From Phytophthora hibernalis (taxonomy: Eukaryota; Oomycota; Peronosporomycetes; Peronosporales; Peronosporaceae): a stretch of 64,000 nucleotides of DNA. The translations under genes were made by a program, and so were the position numbers. Position 1 is the stretch's first letter; each line of letters opens with the position of its first letter. The notes beneath the pieces were generated by a model. The model had not been told where the DNA came from and searched no databases. It saw only the letters and a program-made list of their open reading frames with translations. Shown here in pieces: positions 1 through 11,099 of this stretch. The stretch spans positions 806,001 to 870,000 of the forward strand of contig JAAKBF010000030.1 of the NCBI GenBank assembly GCA_012656075.1. Reading direction: 5' to 3'.

Positions 1-63
1 GCGAAGTAGGTGTACGTTAGTACATCGGTTATTAAAGTGTAACCAATACAGTACACGCTTCAC

Positions 64-310
64 TCACCTGAGCAGCGCCTCTCCGTCGACATTGGGTAAG
101 AACCTGCCAGTCTTCCTCCCTGCAATTTGGTTGGCCTGGATCCCCACTCGCTTCATTTCGTGATGCACTTGGCCAATCTTAGAGTCCGGTCGGCCCAACT
201 GCTAGTTCAGGGTTCACGGGCTGGTTGATGTGACACGGCACCTCGATCTTGTTAACGAAGAAGTCGGTCGGGTGGTTATAGTAGAGAATGAGCGACTCAC
301 AGAGTGGCTT
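64..310 (-). pseudogene. Unidentified coding relic, probably retroelement-derived
   Basis: The minus strand reads as coherent coding sequence in two frames joined by one missing base near 190. The upstream part contains NQPVNPELAVGP. The downstream part contains IGQVHHEMKRVGIQAN and ends in a TGA at 64-66. I do not recognise the family. The neighbouring sequence at 25-60 (GTGTAACCAATACAG) resembles oomycete LTR ends, so a retroelement 3' end is a guess only. Confidence 0.3.
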
Positions 311-559
311 CTAAGCGCGACGACGGCGACATGCCCCTGCAGGGACGCAAACAACATCTTCCCGTCCTTCTACGAGCTGTCCCCGAAGTCGAGTATCCCC
401 TGGTGATGGAGGCGAGTCGGACGATCGAACGGCGGTTCTAAGGAACGCGACGTCTACGTGAGGGAGCAGACTAACTGGCCCCACGCGTGTACGAAACCCA
501 GTTGTTGAAATCACCAATCAAAATTCTTCACGATTTGTACGTAATCATGCAGAGTTAGT

Positions 560-1800
560 GCAGGGGTGAGGTGGAATTAGTGCACTAAAAGGCAAGACAA
601 AGTCCATGCAAAGCACAATACATGGTCGATAAATTTAGCGCTTATCAACGCTTTCGCACTCTTCCGAAAGGTTACAGGACGTCACGCGTCACGCGTCACG
701 CTACGTGAAGTCAAACGGCGTGTTGTAGAAAACATTGGCTGCAGTTCAGCGCGTACGACAGGAGAAAGCGCGCCGGATGCATCCTGCACTAACAATGCCA
801 CTGAACGAAGTGTAAGGAGATGATGACAGCTTGCACGCTATTACGCCGAGCTCTAAGCACAACTCAACGAGGAAACTCACATGTTACTTGTGCTCACTAA
901 GAGGCTTTTCGAAGAAGGCCTTATTCGGCTGCACAGGTTGCCACCGGGGCTTTCCCGTTCCGTCCTTACAGCATTTTACTATCGAGACGCACTTCCGTTG
1001 ACCTCTCTCACTGTTCGCTCTGCACATGATGCCATGTGCGCTGCAGCGGCTGGTAATGCCGCCGCACAAACGCGTCTAAAGAAGAACAAGGCGATAGCAT
1101 ACCTCGATCAGCTAGAACTACCATAGGTGCACGATAACAGAGATCAAACAGTACCTGATGGTGTCGTTTAGGTGATCAATCTCCTTCTCCACATACAGCG
1201 AAACCCCGAGCTGTTCCGTCCTGGACAGCGATCCATGCTTCAAGTAGAAAAAGAGTTGATAGAGAGACCTCTGGATATTCCGCGGAGTGCGCCGCTTGCT
1301 CGTGGACGTCAGCATTCGGAGCCTGCTACCGATTATCGCCTTGCAGTACTGTTGCCACTCGCAAGGCGTGTCGCCACATTAGCTGCACACTTGCAAGGAG
1401 CGATCGCTGCCCGCCATGAGCTCTGGTTTGATAATTCAAACCGAAGGCAGTACTTTGAGAAGCACTAGGAACAACTACGTGGTCCCAGACGACATCAGGA
1501 TAGGTCGGTTAATCGGAAATGCTGCCCTCTCATTCGTTCAGTTATAGGTCCGTAGCGGACCTGTAAAAATCTCTGGTAGTGAAAAAGTTAAGTGTTAAGT
1601 GTTTTCAGCGTTTAGGTAGCAGATGCAATGGATATGACGCGGTGCGTCAATGGGCTACTGCTGCGAGCCTGCCCCACAGCAGTCGTTGATGCGGTTGGTG
1701 ATCTTCGTACAATGGAGACTGATAAGTTTTGTGGCTCCCACAGAGTCGACCTGGTTGTATTGTAGATAGCATACTTAAATATATAGGGTTTTAAGAGAAT
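560..1800. other. Stretch with no secure gene
   Basis: Two plus-strand open frames (881-1126, 81 codons; 1172-1468, 98 codons) lie here and could belong to one decayed coding unit. Neither shows a domain I recognise, a signal peptide or a clear oomycete promoter. GACGTCACGCGTCACGCGTCACG near 680 is a short direct repeat. Nothing else stands out. Confidence 0.4.
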
Positions 1801-1988
1801 TTGCGCGGCATAATCGGAAGATTCACACAGCCATTGTTAGCTTTCATGGAGATTGCGAGACATCTCAAACTATCGAGAAAATTCATTGTGCCGGGAGTTG
1901 GGACCTGGTCGTTCGAGAATCCGAGGAACGCTTTTGGCAGCAGGCGAAGACGTCGATTTTCCAACGAACGACAGAAACCCCGGAGAAG

Positions 1989-2196
1989 CTACGGATGCTG
2001 CCCTGAAGCATTGTGGGGCTGCGCATATTCATTGTAGAGATCCAGGTATTTCTGTTTCGGCCTTTTGCCGTTCAGTTTCAAATAGTTGCGGTTTGTAAAT
2101 GACGAGATATTGTGCTCGAACCAATTGTCGAAAATTGATTTCTTGTAAACAGCGTCCGACAGCATCATTCTTCTGATTGGGGAGGTGATGATATAG
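1989..2196 (-). pseudogene. C-terminal fragment of an RXLR-type effector paralogue
   Basis: The minus strand encodes a peptide clearly homologous to the C-terminal half of the effector-like gene at 24,936-25,361. The shared blocks include SIF.NW, SSFT.R.YLKLNG, K.K.DLYNEYA and the final Q.P before the stop. Homology starts at an IIT.P.R sequence near 2196 and runs to the stop at 1989-1991. Upstream, the region that should hold the signal peptide, RXLR and dEER motifs is unrelated or out of frame, so this copy cannot be secreted as an effector. It shows that this effector family has duplicated and that one copy has decayed within the same repeat-rich region. Confidence 0.7.
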
Positions 2197-2220
2197 CAGC
2201 AGCTAGGAGCACACACGAGT

Positions 2221-2745
2221 AGGAAGAAACCCGAAGCAAGAAGAGAGTGAGGAGAAGCGATGACGGCGATTGAAGTGTGAGGAGACGGTTAGACGAGATC
2301 CGTTGGTTGAAGTGGAGTGTCTGCAGAGGTCCCTTGGTAGTCTAAGAGAGGTAGCACAGCCCGGCCGACGGAGTGTCCTGAGCAACCAGTTAGATCTTCA
2401 ATCCGACGTCCACACCTGAGCGGCCGCGTGGATATTGGAAGTCAACTGCTGTGTATTTTATATTAGGCTAGTCTACATTGAAGCAGGCGGCGGACATTGC
2501 CACCGGGCACCTGTGTTGTAGCTCGAGACGGACCCGGCGCTCAAGCAGAACCGAGCCCGACCATTACTTGGTGGTCATACAGGGCTTACCAACACGGTTG
2601 TCGTTCTAAACAAGCGACTTCACGCGGCTTAGCCCAGAGGCACGAACCAGCACGAGCAACGACCAGCAGCTAGTGAGAGCAACGAGAAGAAGCAGACACT
2701 GAACGAGGAAGGAGACAAAAATCTTTTAAGAAGACTTCACTAAGT
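2221..2745. other. Intergenic or retroelement leader, no gene seen
   Basis: No open frame with recognisable content. The sequence from about 2640 (CACGAACCAGCACGAGCAAC) leads directly into the low-complexity start of the gag relic, so part of it may be that element's leader. No LTR boundary could be fixed. Confidence 0.35.
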
Positions 2746-4640
2746 ATGACAATCACTACGCAATCAGGAATGACGCCGATAACGAGCAACCGCAGTGGCA
2801 GCCGCGGGAGTAACAGCACACTAGCACGACCACCGAAGAGGCAGCGGACAACGATAATACGTCTGCGTCTCAATAACGACGACAGCAGCGTTGAAGATGT
2901 GCAAACAAGCAGCTCGGTGGTCGTACGGGTAACCGGCAAGGCGATCCTGACGACGAAGATAGCAGTAGTGACGATGCTGGCGGCAACGGCGAGAACAACG
3001 ACCGCAGCAGCAGCAATGACGCCGGTGATGATGACAGCAGCAGCAATCACGATGAAAGCGGTAACCGTGGCAACGACGGCGGCAACGATGGTAATGGCAG
3101 CAATAGCGACTACCACGACGGCCAGCACGGTCAAACATCCCGTCAGCACGCAGCAGCCAACGCGATAACAACGAGCATGACGACTCGCTAGAGTCAATGG
3201 ACTGGTGGGACGCTCTCACGCCTGGCCGGCAGCGGTCCATGATGAGGAGGTTCGTGATTACGCCGCCGGTGGCAAGCAACACCGACACCACCACCACCGG
3301 CAGCAGCACCCGCAACCGTGGTAACCCAGCCACGCCACAGAAAGGTGAAGAAGCTTGACATCGAGGACTTCAAAAGCACGCTGGCCGAGCCCATCGAGGC
3401 CTGGCTGTCCACGGTGCGGCAGGCAGAGCAGCGACAATCGATGCGTGGCGGTGACACCTGGCCCTCGTCAGAGCTGTACTACGGCGTGACCACGCACCTA
3501 AAGGGGATGCAAACAAGTCGTCATGAGTGATGGCATGGACGTGGAGGACTGCACGTTCGAGTACCTGACCAGGAAGTTGCGTAAGAAGTACGGCAGGCGC
3601 GAGAACACGTGGCAAATCCAGAAGCGGCTGGGTGAACGCGAGCAGCAATCGGGCGAGCGGCTTGACAGCTTCGCCGATGGCCTCACAAATATCGGGTTCG
3701 GCAAGCGCGTGTCAGCAGAGGCGTACCTGGAGGCGTTCTACGACGGCCTCAACAACCTAGAAGCAGCAGCACATATACGCATACTCAGATCTGGAGTACG
3801 CAATCAACGGATACGGCGAGTACGGCGAGGACCGCAAGGTCACGAGCTGGCGAGGCGCGCAGCGGCGCTACCGCACGGACAACGAGGACCGCAAGGTCAC
3901 GAGCTGGCGAGGCGCGCAGCGGCGCTACCGCACGGACAACGAGGACGCGTACGATTTGAGCACTACACAGCCGAAGAAGATTGACGTCAAACCAGAAGTG
4001 ACTGGCCTCTTCGATTGGAAGTAGTTAGGGCTGGGTTTCGGCGGCAGCGACATGGCGCCAAAATACGATGATTCGGGGAAGGTCGTCAGCGGATTGGCTA
4101 ATACCTCAGCATGCAAGGATGGGGGCCTCCCATTGGCTGCTCTCCAGGAGATTGCAGTGGCAGTAGGGGTAGGTCAAGTGGCAGCTGCACACGTCACTAC
4201 CACAAAACAAGAAGTCAGCAAAGCCAAAGCCACGAGAGTGCTAGAAGTGAAAGCTGAAGCCAGGGCAGCGGACAGCCGAGAGCTGCCCACAATTTCATAG
4301 GCACCGGTCAACAACCAGCAGCAAGATGACTGCGGACTGCAATACGGCGGACAGCAGTACAATAGAAACTGTGGTTTCTACGGAGGCGACGGCGGCTACG
4401 GTGGCGGCGGACGTGGCTGCTACGGCGGCGAAAGGCGCGGCAGCTACGGTGGCGGCGGTCGCGGAGGATTTAGTGGCGGCGGACGCGGCGGTGGACGTGG
4501 TGGCGGACGCAGTGGCGGACGTGGTAAGTATGCGGACGTAAGCAACTACGGACGTCCGTACGGAAGGCCCATCATGCAGCGCAAGGCGGAATCTGCGTGC
4601 AACTACTGCGGCGTTGCAGGGCACTGGTGGAAATAATGTC
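2746..4640 (+). pseudogene. Decayed retroelement gag with low-complexity head and zinc knuckle
   Basis: A plus-strand gag-like region broken into several frames. It begins with an Asn/Asp/Ser-rich low-complexity stretch (about 2940-3180). A capsid-like segment follows (about 3345-3790, containing KLDIEDFKSTLAEPIEAWL and then YLTRKLRKKYGRRENTWQIQ and FADGLTNIGFGKRVSAEAYL). Next come a duplicated basic segment, a Gly/Arg-rich RGG region (4378-4530), and a CCHC zinc knuckle at 4598-4639. The knuckle is interrupted: the TAA at 4634-4636 sits at the last spacer position just before the final Cys codon. Frame changes occur near 3500, 3780, 3960 and 4290. Gag proteins package element RNA in virus-like particles. 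This copy is not functional. The superfamily is most likely Ty3/gypsy, judging by the integrase tail downstream. Confidence 0.7.
3827..3940 (+). repeat. Perfect 57-bp tandem duplication in gag relic
   Basis: Two identical 57-bp units (3827-3883 and 3884-3940), each starting GAGGACCGCAAGGTCACGAG. The length is 19 codons, so the reading frame is preserved. The protein segment VTSWRGAQRRYRTDNED is doubled. Perfect identity in an otherwise broken gag suggests a recent slippage or unequal exchange. Confidence 0.9.
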
Positions 4641-5186
4641 GGGCGCGGCTGGTAAGCACGCAGCCACAAGGCAACCAGCAGCCCCCACCGATCCAGCAGA
4701 CACCAATCAACACAAGCAACACAGTGGAAGTGCCCACGGCGACAGCAGGAATCGCACCCGGGCAGTAGAGGCGGAGAATCGACTGTCTGGTGAAGAAGAA
4801 TTCTCCCAGGGAACGATGGACGCAGCCCCATGCGCGTTTGCGCCGGTCAAAGAGAAAGAGGCGGAGCAGCAAGTAGGAGAAGGTGATGGAGTTGAGTAAG
4901 TGCAGCTTCATAGCCCGGGCAGTGGACACACCAAGGGGAAGAGTGACGGCGTGGAAGCTGTCCGTGGCGAAAACAAGAGGAAGAGCGGAGGCGCGAATCC
5001 GCATATTGAGCAAGTGCTGGGTAAGAGGCGGAAGAGGGTACGCATGCGTACAGTGGATGAGTTATTCAGCTGCAGAAGGACGGCCGACCAACCCGACGAA
5101 TACAGCAGATGCAGAAAGCGGAAGCGTGGGGAACGGTACGCAGCAGCAGCCGTGACCACGACTAACGGAGAAGATGAGAGCGACAG

Positions 5187-6704
5187 GTGCAGCGGCGTGG
5201 AGACGGCAGAGTCAATTCTCGTCCAAGTGCCAGCGGAACCAGTGAGGCGCGTATCATCTCAAGGGTACAGCGCCTGTCACTGCTAGTCATCGGTGGTCGC
5301 ACTACTGCGAGACGGCGACGACAGAGGCGCGCAGAAGGTGTATTTGCAGCGGCGAACAGAATCCTGGCTGCTCCGTTCCGTGGGCGGCATCTCGAGAGAG
5401 CCAAGGTGCTGCGCGTGGTGGCACGACGGCTCATCGCAGGGTTGCGCGAGACTAGAGAAGATGATCACGTTGGTCAGCGGCGGCGAGAAGTACATAAGGT
5501 CGTCGAAGTGGTGAAGAAGGTCGAGCGGAAGAGGCCAAAATTGAAGTCGAGTGCTCCACCGGTGTCGGTGATTGCGCAAGACTGCGGACGTCAGCAAAAG
5601 CACGGTCCCATGAGCGACGAAGTATGGCTACGTTGTGTACAGGCCTACGAGGAAAACGTACCCCGCTGCTTGAATGAAGATGGGTCGTTGGCGGAAATGC
5701 GAGCACTGCACAGGCAAGCACTGAAAGAAGCCAAGAAGTTCCGAATAGCACGTTGAGCGTATCGCCTACAGCAGAAACACGAGAAGCTCGAGACTCTTGA
5801 AGCAGCAGATGCTGCAGGTCGCAAGGCAAGGGCTGAGAACGAGAAGTCGAGGGCACATGCTGCCTATCACTATGAAGAAGCAGACTGGTCTACCCACACA
5901 GCTCGCTGGAGGCCTAACACGAGGTCCTAATGCAGGACTTGAAGACAGAAAGAGAATTGACCGCCATTGCGTTACAAAAGGAGCAAGCAAGACAGGCGAT
6001 CTACTACAATCGGCGGAACGTACGCCACAGGAGTGACTTTCGCCTGAATCACCTTGTGTGGTTCTACAGGCCGCCCGAAGGGTCTAGGAATTACGAAGTT
6101 TGGGCACCGATGGCGCGGTCCGGCGCAGATTTTGGAAGATACTGGCTACGACAACTACTTAGTTAAGCTGCTGGAGTCAGGACGAGAGTTGGTCACCCAC
6201 TGCTCGTTCCTGCTCCCGTATTACTACCCGACGAACTTACTCGAGCAGATGGCGAAGGATGTCGCCTTGGATCTGCGTGAGGAAGCTGTAGCCGCTGCTG
6301 ATGTTGGCCCCGAGGACGAAGAGCTGGTGCAAGAGCATGAGCAAGTCGTGTGTACCGAGGGAAACGGAGAGGCACGAGCCAATGGGCAAGAACTCGCAGA
6401 CGCCAGTCAGTCAGCGTCACAGCAGGTCAAGGACGCTGGCACCGGAGCAGCCCGGAAAGCCAGCAAGAAGCGAGGAGCAGCAGTCCCGCAGATCGGCTCC
6501 CAGAAGGCAGGAGCGCCTGTAAGGACGAATCAGCGGAAGAGGCCCCGACCAGCCCCAACAACCAGCACCAGTACACAGTTGGACGCTGTTGCAAGTCGTA
6601 CACCGGCACGGATACGTCAGGCTCCGTACGCTGGTGCTGCCGCCACTACGGAGCGTGCTGGACGTGATGATAGCCCGGTTGGGCAAACGCGGAACGTGAA
6701 GTAG
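5187..6704 (+). pseudogene. Retroelement pol tail: region after integrase core with GPF/Y-like domain
   Basis: Overlapping plus-strand frames together read as the C-terminal part of an LTR-retrotransposon integrase. The segment at about 5600-5760 (VPRCLNEDGSLAEMRALHRQ) is followed in another frame by an Ala/Glu-rich helical stretch (5763-5925). Then come QARQAIYYNRRNVRHRSDF and LNHLVWFYRPP (5930-6090). A frame change at about 6090-6110 leads into ITKFGHRWRGPAQILEDTG and NYLVKLLESGRELVTHCSF (to about 6205), which resembles the GPF/Y module of Ty3/gypsy integrases. A Lys/Arg/Ser-rich tail runs to a stop at 6704. The reverse transcriptase, RNase H and catalytic integrase core are absent here, so the element is deleted as well as frameshifted. 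Confidence 0.65.
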
Positions 6705-7110
6705 GCAGGGCTCTGACGCAGTTGCTCGACTTGGCACGAACCACTGAGCAAGCAGCGGCACCACCAGATGCAGCAACCTCAACCTCAACACCAGCGCGAA
6801 GCTGCAGCAGTGCAGCAAGAAGTTGCAGCAGTACGACAAGAAGTTTTAGAAGCACAATAAGCGGATCCTGCCACACAAGCAGGACGGCAGCGACCGATTG
6901 CAGACGAGGGAGACGAAGAACCAAAAAGTATGTGTTCGCTGGACAAGGCCGACGTGAAGTTGACAGTTTGGTGTCCCAGCGCCCACGCCTGACCCGCTTG
7001 CAGTAGGATAATATTGTAGTCGAGGTGCGCAGACGCCGGTATCGCACCCGTACGGACCGATACGTGCTGGAGTTTGAGATTCAGCGTGTGCAGGGTAAAT
7101 CAAACTGACT
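6705..7110 (+). other. Gln-rich retroelement tail debris
   Basis: The sequence after the pol tail is low-complexity. It is Gln/Ala-rich in one plus frame (QQPQPQHQREAAAVQQEVAA) and Ser-rich in another, ending near EGDEEPKSMCSLDKADVKLT. It probably continues the same decayed retroelement, but no domain is recognised. Confidence 0.35.
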
Positions 7111-7199
7111 ACGAACAGCTATGGAGGAAGGGATGACTACGTACGGCCGAGGATGGCAGCGACACCAAGGACCTACTCAAACTGTTCGACAAGAAATTT

Positions 7200-7406
7200 G
7201 AGCTACACTGGGTGTCTGTGCAATTAAGATCGACACGCAAATGGCTGAGTTGTGTTGCAACACCAGCACTGTCCGAGAGAGCGTTCTCAGTCGAAAACAC
7301 TGTTACGTCAATGCGGTGCTCTCTAGCACCGGAACGGGTGCGCGACATCGTCTTCCTGTCCGAGAATGCCCGTGAGAAAAAGAAAACCAAGACCATAGGA
7401 AGCTAG
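7200..7406 (+). pseudogene. hAT transposase C-terminal dimerisation fragment
   Basis: The 64-codon plus frame contains CVATPALSERAFS, then an SL.PERVRDIVFLSEN block and a basic end. This spacing matches the conserved C-terminal dimerisation motif of hAT-family transposases. Only this last portion remains: the RNase H-like catalytic region and BED zinc finger are missing. It directly follows the retroelement debris, so it is a separate truncated insertion. Confidence 0.65.
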
Positions 7407-7454
7407 GCTACGCGAAGAACGCCATACTTTACTGCAATAAGGCATGTCCATTAC

Positions 7455-7595
7455 TTGGTTCACAAAGATAACTCGCGGCTCAGGAGTACAATGAGTCTGC
7501 AGTCTTGGTTCCTAAAGATAGCTCGCGGTTCAGAAGCACAATGAACCTGCAGTCGGTTCAGATAGCTCGAGGCTCAGAAGCAAATATGAACGAAA
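7455..7595 (+). repeat. Imperfect ~50-bp tandem repeat, about 2.7 copies
   Basis: Units begin TTGGTTC at 7455 and 7505, with a shortened third unit from 7555. Shared core: AAAGATA.CTCGCGG.TCAG and ACAATGA.CCTGCAGTC. The third copy has lost several internal bases. No coding potential. Confidence 0.75.
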
Positions 7596-7713
7596 TTATG
7601 GGTTTACTAAAACTAAGATAAAGTTATCTGAACTCTACTTACTCGGAAATAACTTTTCTGAGTTTTTAGATACTTTCTCCAACGTTGACAGCCCTACTTA
7701 AAGGTTCTGACTA

Positions 7714-8058
7714 GTGGTACAAAATAACACATCCCTGGGATAAAGGGGTGAAAGACACTCGCTCGGCAGGCCGAAACGACGCCTGCGGTTTAAAGATCCG
7801 TGTGCGCAGCACGCGGGCTTAAACCCAGGACCAAGCAGGGTCACACCTAGCTCGGCTTAGGGTTGTGTCACCGCTCTCAGGGTTTTCAAGGGTGAGGCTC
7901 GGGTGTAGTTTTCCTGTCGTCATCTCCGACTTTCATGATTTGAAGCAAGATGACGTCCGTCCTCCAGGCGACTTCAAAGTTTATACGATGTAGAAAAAAC
8001 TCTAAATCATACATAACCTCCACAAATATTAAGTTTCAGTAGACTCGTTTTGTACCAC
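7714..8058. mobile_element. 345-bp MITE-like element with GTGGTACAAAA inverted ends and TA flanks
   Basis: The ends are the inverted pair GTGGTACAAAA (7714-7724) and TTTTGTACCAC (8048-8058). Both are immediately flanked by TA (7712-7713 and 8059-8060), the target duplication expected for Tc1/mariner-type insertion. There is no transposase inside. The internal block about 7745-7930 is closely matched, in inverted orientation, by 51,060-51,245. That block contains GC-rich hairpins such as CGTGTGCGCAGCACG. Confidence 0.65.
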
Positions 8059-8467
8059 TAGCACGAGCCCTACTTAAAAGTACTCCTGGGCCATAAGACA
8101 AGTATCGAAAAAAGAATTAATCCCTTGCATCTGAGTGGAACATGTCTGGAACTGCACTCCGATTTTCTGCAGCCCTACAAAAAAAGTACAACTTTATTAT
8201 TTCTGGGATAACAGTACTTTTAACTGCTGCAGAGAGTGCTTACGTCCGATGACCACGCCAAAAGGGAGAAATTATACTCCGAAATATGTCAGCGCCAGCA
8301 TCACTACAACATCAAAAGCAACACAACAGTCAGATCGTTTGTCCTGTTCACCATTGGCTGCTACTGCACTGGGCTGCAGAACAAAGAACGTTCGACACGA
8401 AACAATGCAATATATTTTGGACTGTGTTTTGGCCAAGATTTAAGGTGCAGCCAAGGCAACATTGTCA

Positions 8468-9214
8468 CTATCCTGCGGCATTAAGCATTTCAGGTGGGTG
8501 CTTCTTTAAGTTCACGAAACCCACAAAATACTTATAGAGCATGTCCGCTTGTCGATCAGCTTTCGATAAACCATCCAGCCCCAGCGATTCCATCACGTAC
8601 CAATCATTTCGCTTCGCCTTGGCCCAAATCTGCATTTTCACAGTCATCTCCTCTGGGCTGCCCCTGAAGCGAGTCGGAGGCTCTATGCCTCCGACTCCGT
8701 TTTTGTGCTTCCAAACTGCGTTGTCATGCTTGGTCGCATAACGCACATACATCCTGAGCTCGTCGCTATTCTTGCGTTGATCCGCGCTCATTCTAGCCAG
8801 CCCCAAATCGTCCCACACCTGGCGCGTCGGGATCTCGTAATCGTTCACCCACTTGTTCATCCAACGACCTTCGCGCTTATACCAGAATTTCTCCAGCTTC
8901 TTGTAATTCGGGTGGCTCTTCAAAGCAGCACCCGTCAGCTCCTCCATCTTCAACGCCTTCTTGACTTCGTCGTCGGGCTTGCCGGCTGCGAGCCAATACT
9001 GCGTTTTCCCCCAATTCTTGATAGACGACAAGATGCCTCTCTCTTCCGTGTCAATGGCATTTACCTCGTCAGAATCAACCTTTCGCAGTAGCCTTCCACG
9101 GTTGGTACGGTCGTACACGACGTCGGTAATGCTGGATGGAGTAGGCGTTTCCGCGGTCACCATGGTCGCGAGGAGGATCAACAGACCTGCCAGGAAGGCA
9201 TCGCGGATGCGCAT
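8468..9214 (-). CDS. Secreted RXLR-dEER effector protein
   Basis: A 248-residue intronless gene starting at an ATG. Residues 1-21 form a typical secretion signal (MRIRDAFLAGLLILLATMVT, hydrophobic core 7-19). An RLLR motif lies at 41-44 and a DTEER motif at 55-59, which is the RXLR-dEER translocation architecture of oomycete host-targeted effectors. The remaining ~190 residues are helical and Trp-rich (YWLAAGKPDDEVKKALKMEE, then a LEKFWY segment and later Trp/Tyr-containing repeats), in the style of WY-fold RXLR proteins. The family acts inside plant cells after secretion, usually suppressing immunity. The specific target cannot be read from sequence. The frame is intact. The gene stands alone between mobile-element debris, the usual setting for such genes. 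Confidence 0.9.
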   Translation of the reverse strand: MRIRDAFLAGLLILLATMVTAETPTPSSITDVVYDRTNRGRLLRKVDSDEVNAIDTEERGILSSIKNWGKTQYWLAAGKPDDEVKKALKMEELTGAALKSHPNYKKLEKFWYKREGRWMNKWVNDYEIPTRQVWDDLGLARMSADQRKNSDELRMYVRYATKHDNAVWKHKNGVGGIEPPTRFRGSPEEMTVKMQIWAKAKRNDWYVMESLGLDGLSKADRQADMLYKYFVGFVNLKKHPPEMLNAAG

Positions 9215-9299
9215 TTCGAGAAGCGACCAACGCGAGGGCTACCTGGACAATTGTGAAGTGATAACGAGAGGTGAGAAATACCACCAACAAACAGTCTTA

Positions 9300-11040
9300 G
9301 CAACCTGCACGGCGCCCATAGTGTGATCCGCACGGGGAAGAACCATTAACGTAGGTCGTCTGGGGAAACAGATTTTGATGGGACTTCTCTTCGCTCTGCC
9401 TTAGAGGTATTGGTTAAATTCGATTGGTATGGATATAATGTATTCACAGTACATGTAGGCCCTGGCCGATTTCGAAAACTGGCTCAATGCTTGTGTGCAA
9501 GTGATTTGAATGTTTACGTGTTTGCTTTGCAAAAAATGCGGACGCTAATATGAGAGTAATCAAAACGAAAGTATCACTAACTTCAAAAACGTATTAAAAT
9601 ACATTTTTGAGGATTTTAAACGGCGTGTTCGCACACACTAAATGTACTGCTCACACTACTGTTTGCAAACTGTTAGTGTTTAGCAAATCTGACGTACACG
9701 TATGTGGAGTTAGGCGGTTCACACTTGTATAATAAAGTGTGCTCTCGATTCGCTTGGTTCAAGTAATGAGGTTGACAAGTGTCTGTGTATCTCCACGAGT
9801 CATCTCAATCCAGCTCTGGTTTGAGTGCATTCCTTATTCCTTTTTCCTTTCCCAATGATCTATGCTGTTTCCTACCCCCCTCGTACCACACACCACCAGT
9901 AGCAAAGACTACTGTGAAGTTCATCGTAGCTAGAACTGCAGAATGGCCAAACATACGAACACGTTTGCAAACACCACTTACTGTTAGTGTGTTAGTAAAC
10001 TTTACAAACATGTATGGGGAGTACACTAGTAGCACATACTGTAAACTCATTGTCTGAAAAAATTTCAAAAAATGAGGTTATGTGGTCTTCCAAATGGGAA
10101 GACCTGATAATACATCTGCAAGGGCGATCAATTTTCTCGAGGCGTATTACAACCATCAAGTGTGGTAAGTTCTCTGGATTTTGTATCCAGAGATTGCAAC
10201 GAGGTCTGCTTCTTTTTCTGATATCTTTCTTAAACGATCTGGGCTCTAACCAAAGCTCTCGGTCATCCGTCGTTATCTCGTTTCAGCATATCCCAAGATA
10301 AACTTCAATTGCATTGTCCGTGTCAACAATGACTCTCAAATAAAAAATAAAACATGTACTTACCTAACCCCCTTTTCCTGGTTTCCAGATAAGTACGAGG
10401 ATGTATTACATAATACCCATGCCTCCTTTTACGATACTTACAGTTAATATGGTGCCGTATCACGTCACGCAGCATCATAAACACACGACATTCGTCATGT
10501 AAATCTATACCAAGGTTGCGGCACACCAGTATAAGATAGCGGTGCAATGGGAAATGCCCTGTGTGCAATAGAAACCTGCATGATATTGCGCATGCACCAG
10601 TAGTGTTGTTCTTGGTAATAATACATGTACGAGCGTCTTTGGTGACTCTCTTAATACAGTCAGTTCGCCGTCAAATCCCAAATCGAATTAATTCGACGAG
10701 GGCTCCTCTCTCCTCTGTGAGGCCGTCCTCTGTACAACTACACATGATACAACAGGCACGAGAGGTTATCCGGGATAAGCGGAATACAGTTACATCTACC
10801 TAAAGTTTAGATTGCAGCGGGCCAACATAGCAAATCGCCTACCGGTATATATTATTGGTATAACGGTAGTATCATACCCGCTTCTATCCACCTCAGAGAT
10901 TCAGTGTCGGATGGTATATCTTCAACATTGTCTATGATATAATGAGAGATCTGTTAGGTATTCTGGTCACACGCAGTGTCCATCCGGAGCCCTTGCCTGG
11001 CACTGACAGGCTGGTTGGCACCTTAGTCTACCGCGGCTAC
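9300..11040. other. AT-rich intergenic sequence between effectors
   Basis: About 1.7 kb with no recognisable gene. A short degenerate direct repeat (CTGTTAGTGT followed by TTAG.AAA) occurs near 9670 and 9985. Small open frames (for example 9779-10057 plus, 10323-10568 minus) have no signal peptide or domain I can support. Confidence 0.5.
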
Positions 11041-11099
11041 TGTGGGTCGTGGCCAAGCAACATCAGTCCGAATTTTGCTGCTCAAGCCTCAGAACCTCG

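Noticed and set aside
2670..3333. Val/Ile-rich minus frames and Thr/Ala-rich plus frame opposite the gag head
   Set aside because: They read the same low-complexity trinucleotide DNA in other frames. The Asp/Asn/Ser-rich plus frame is the one continuous with gag.
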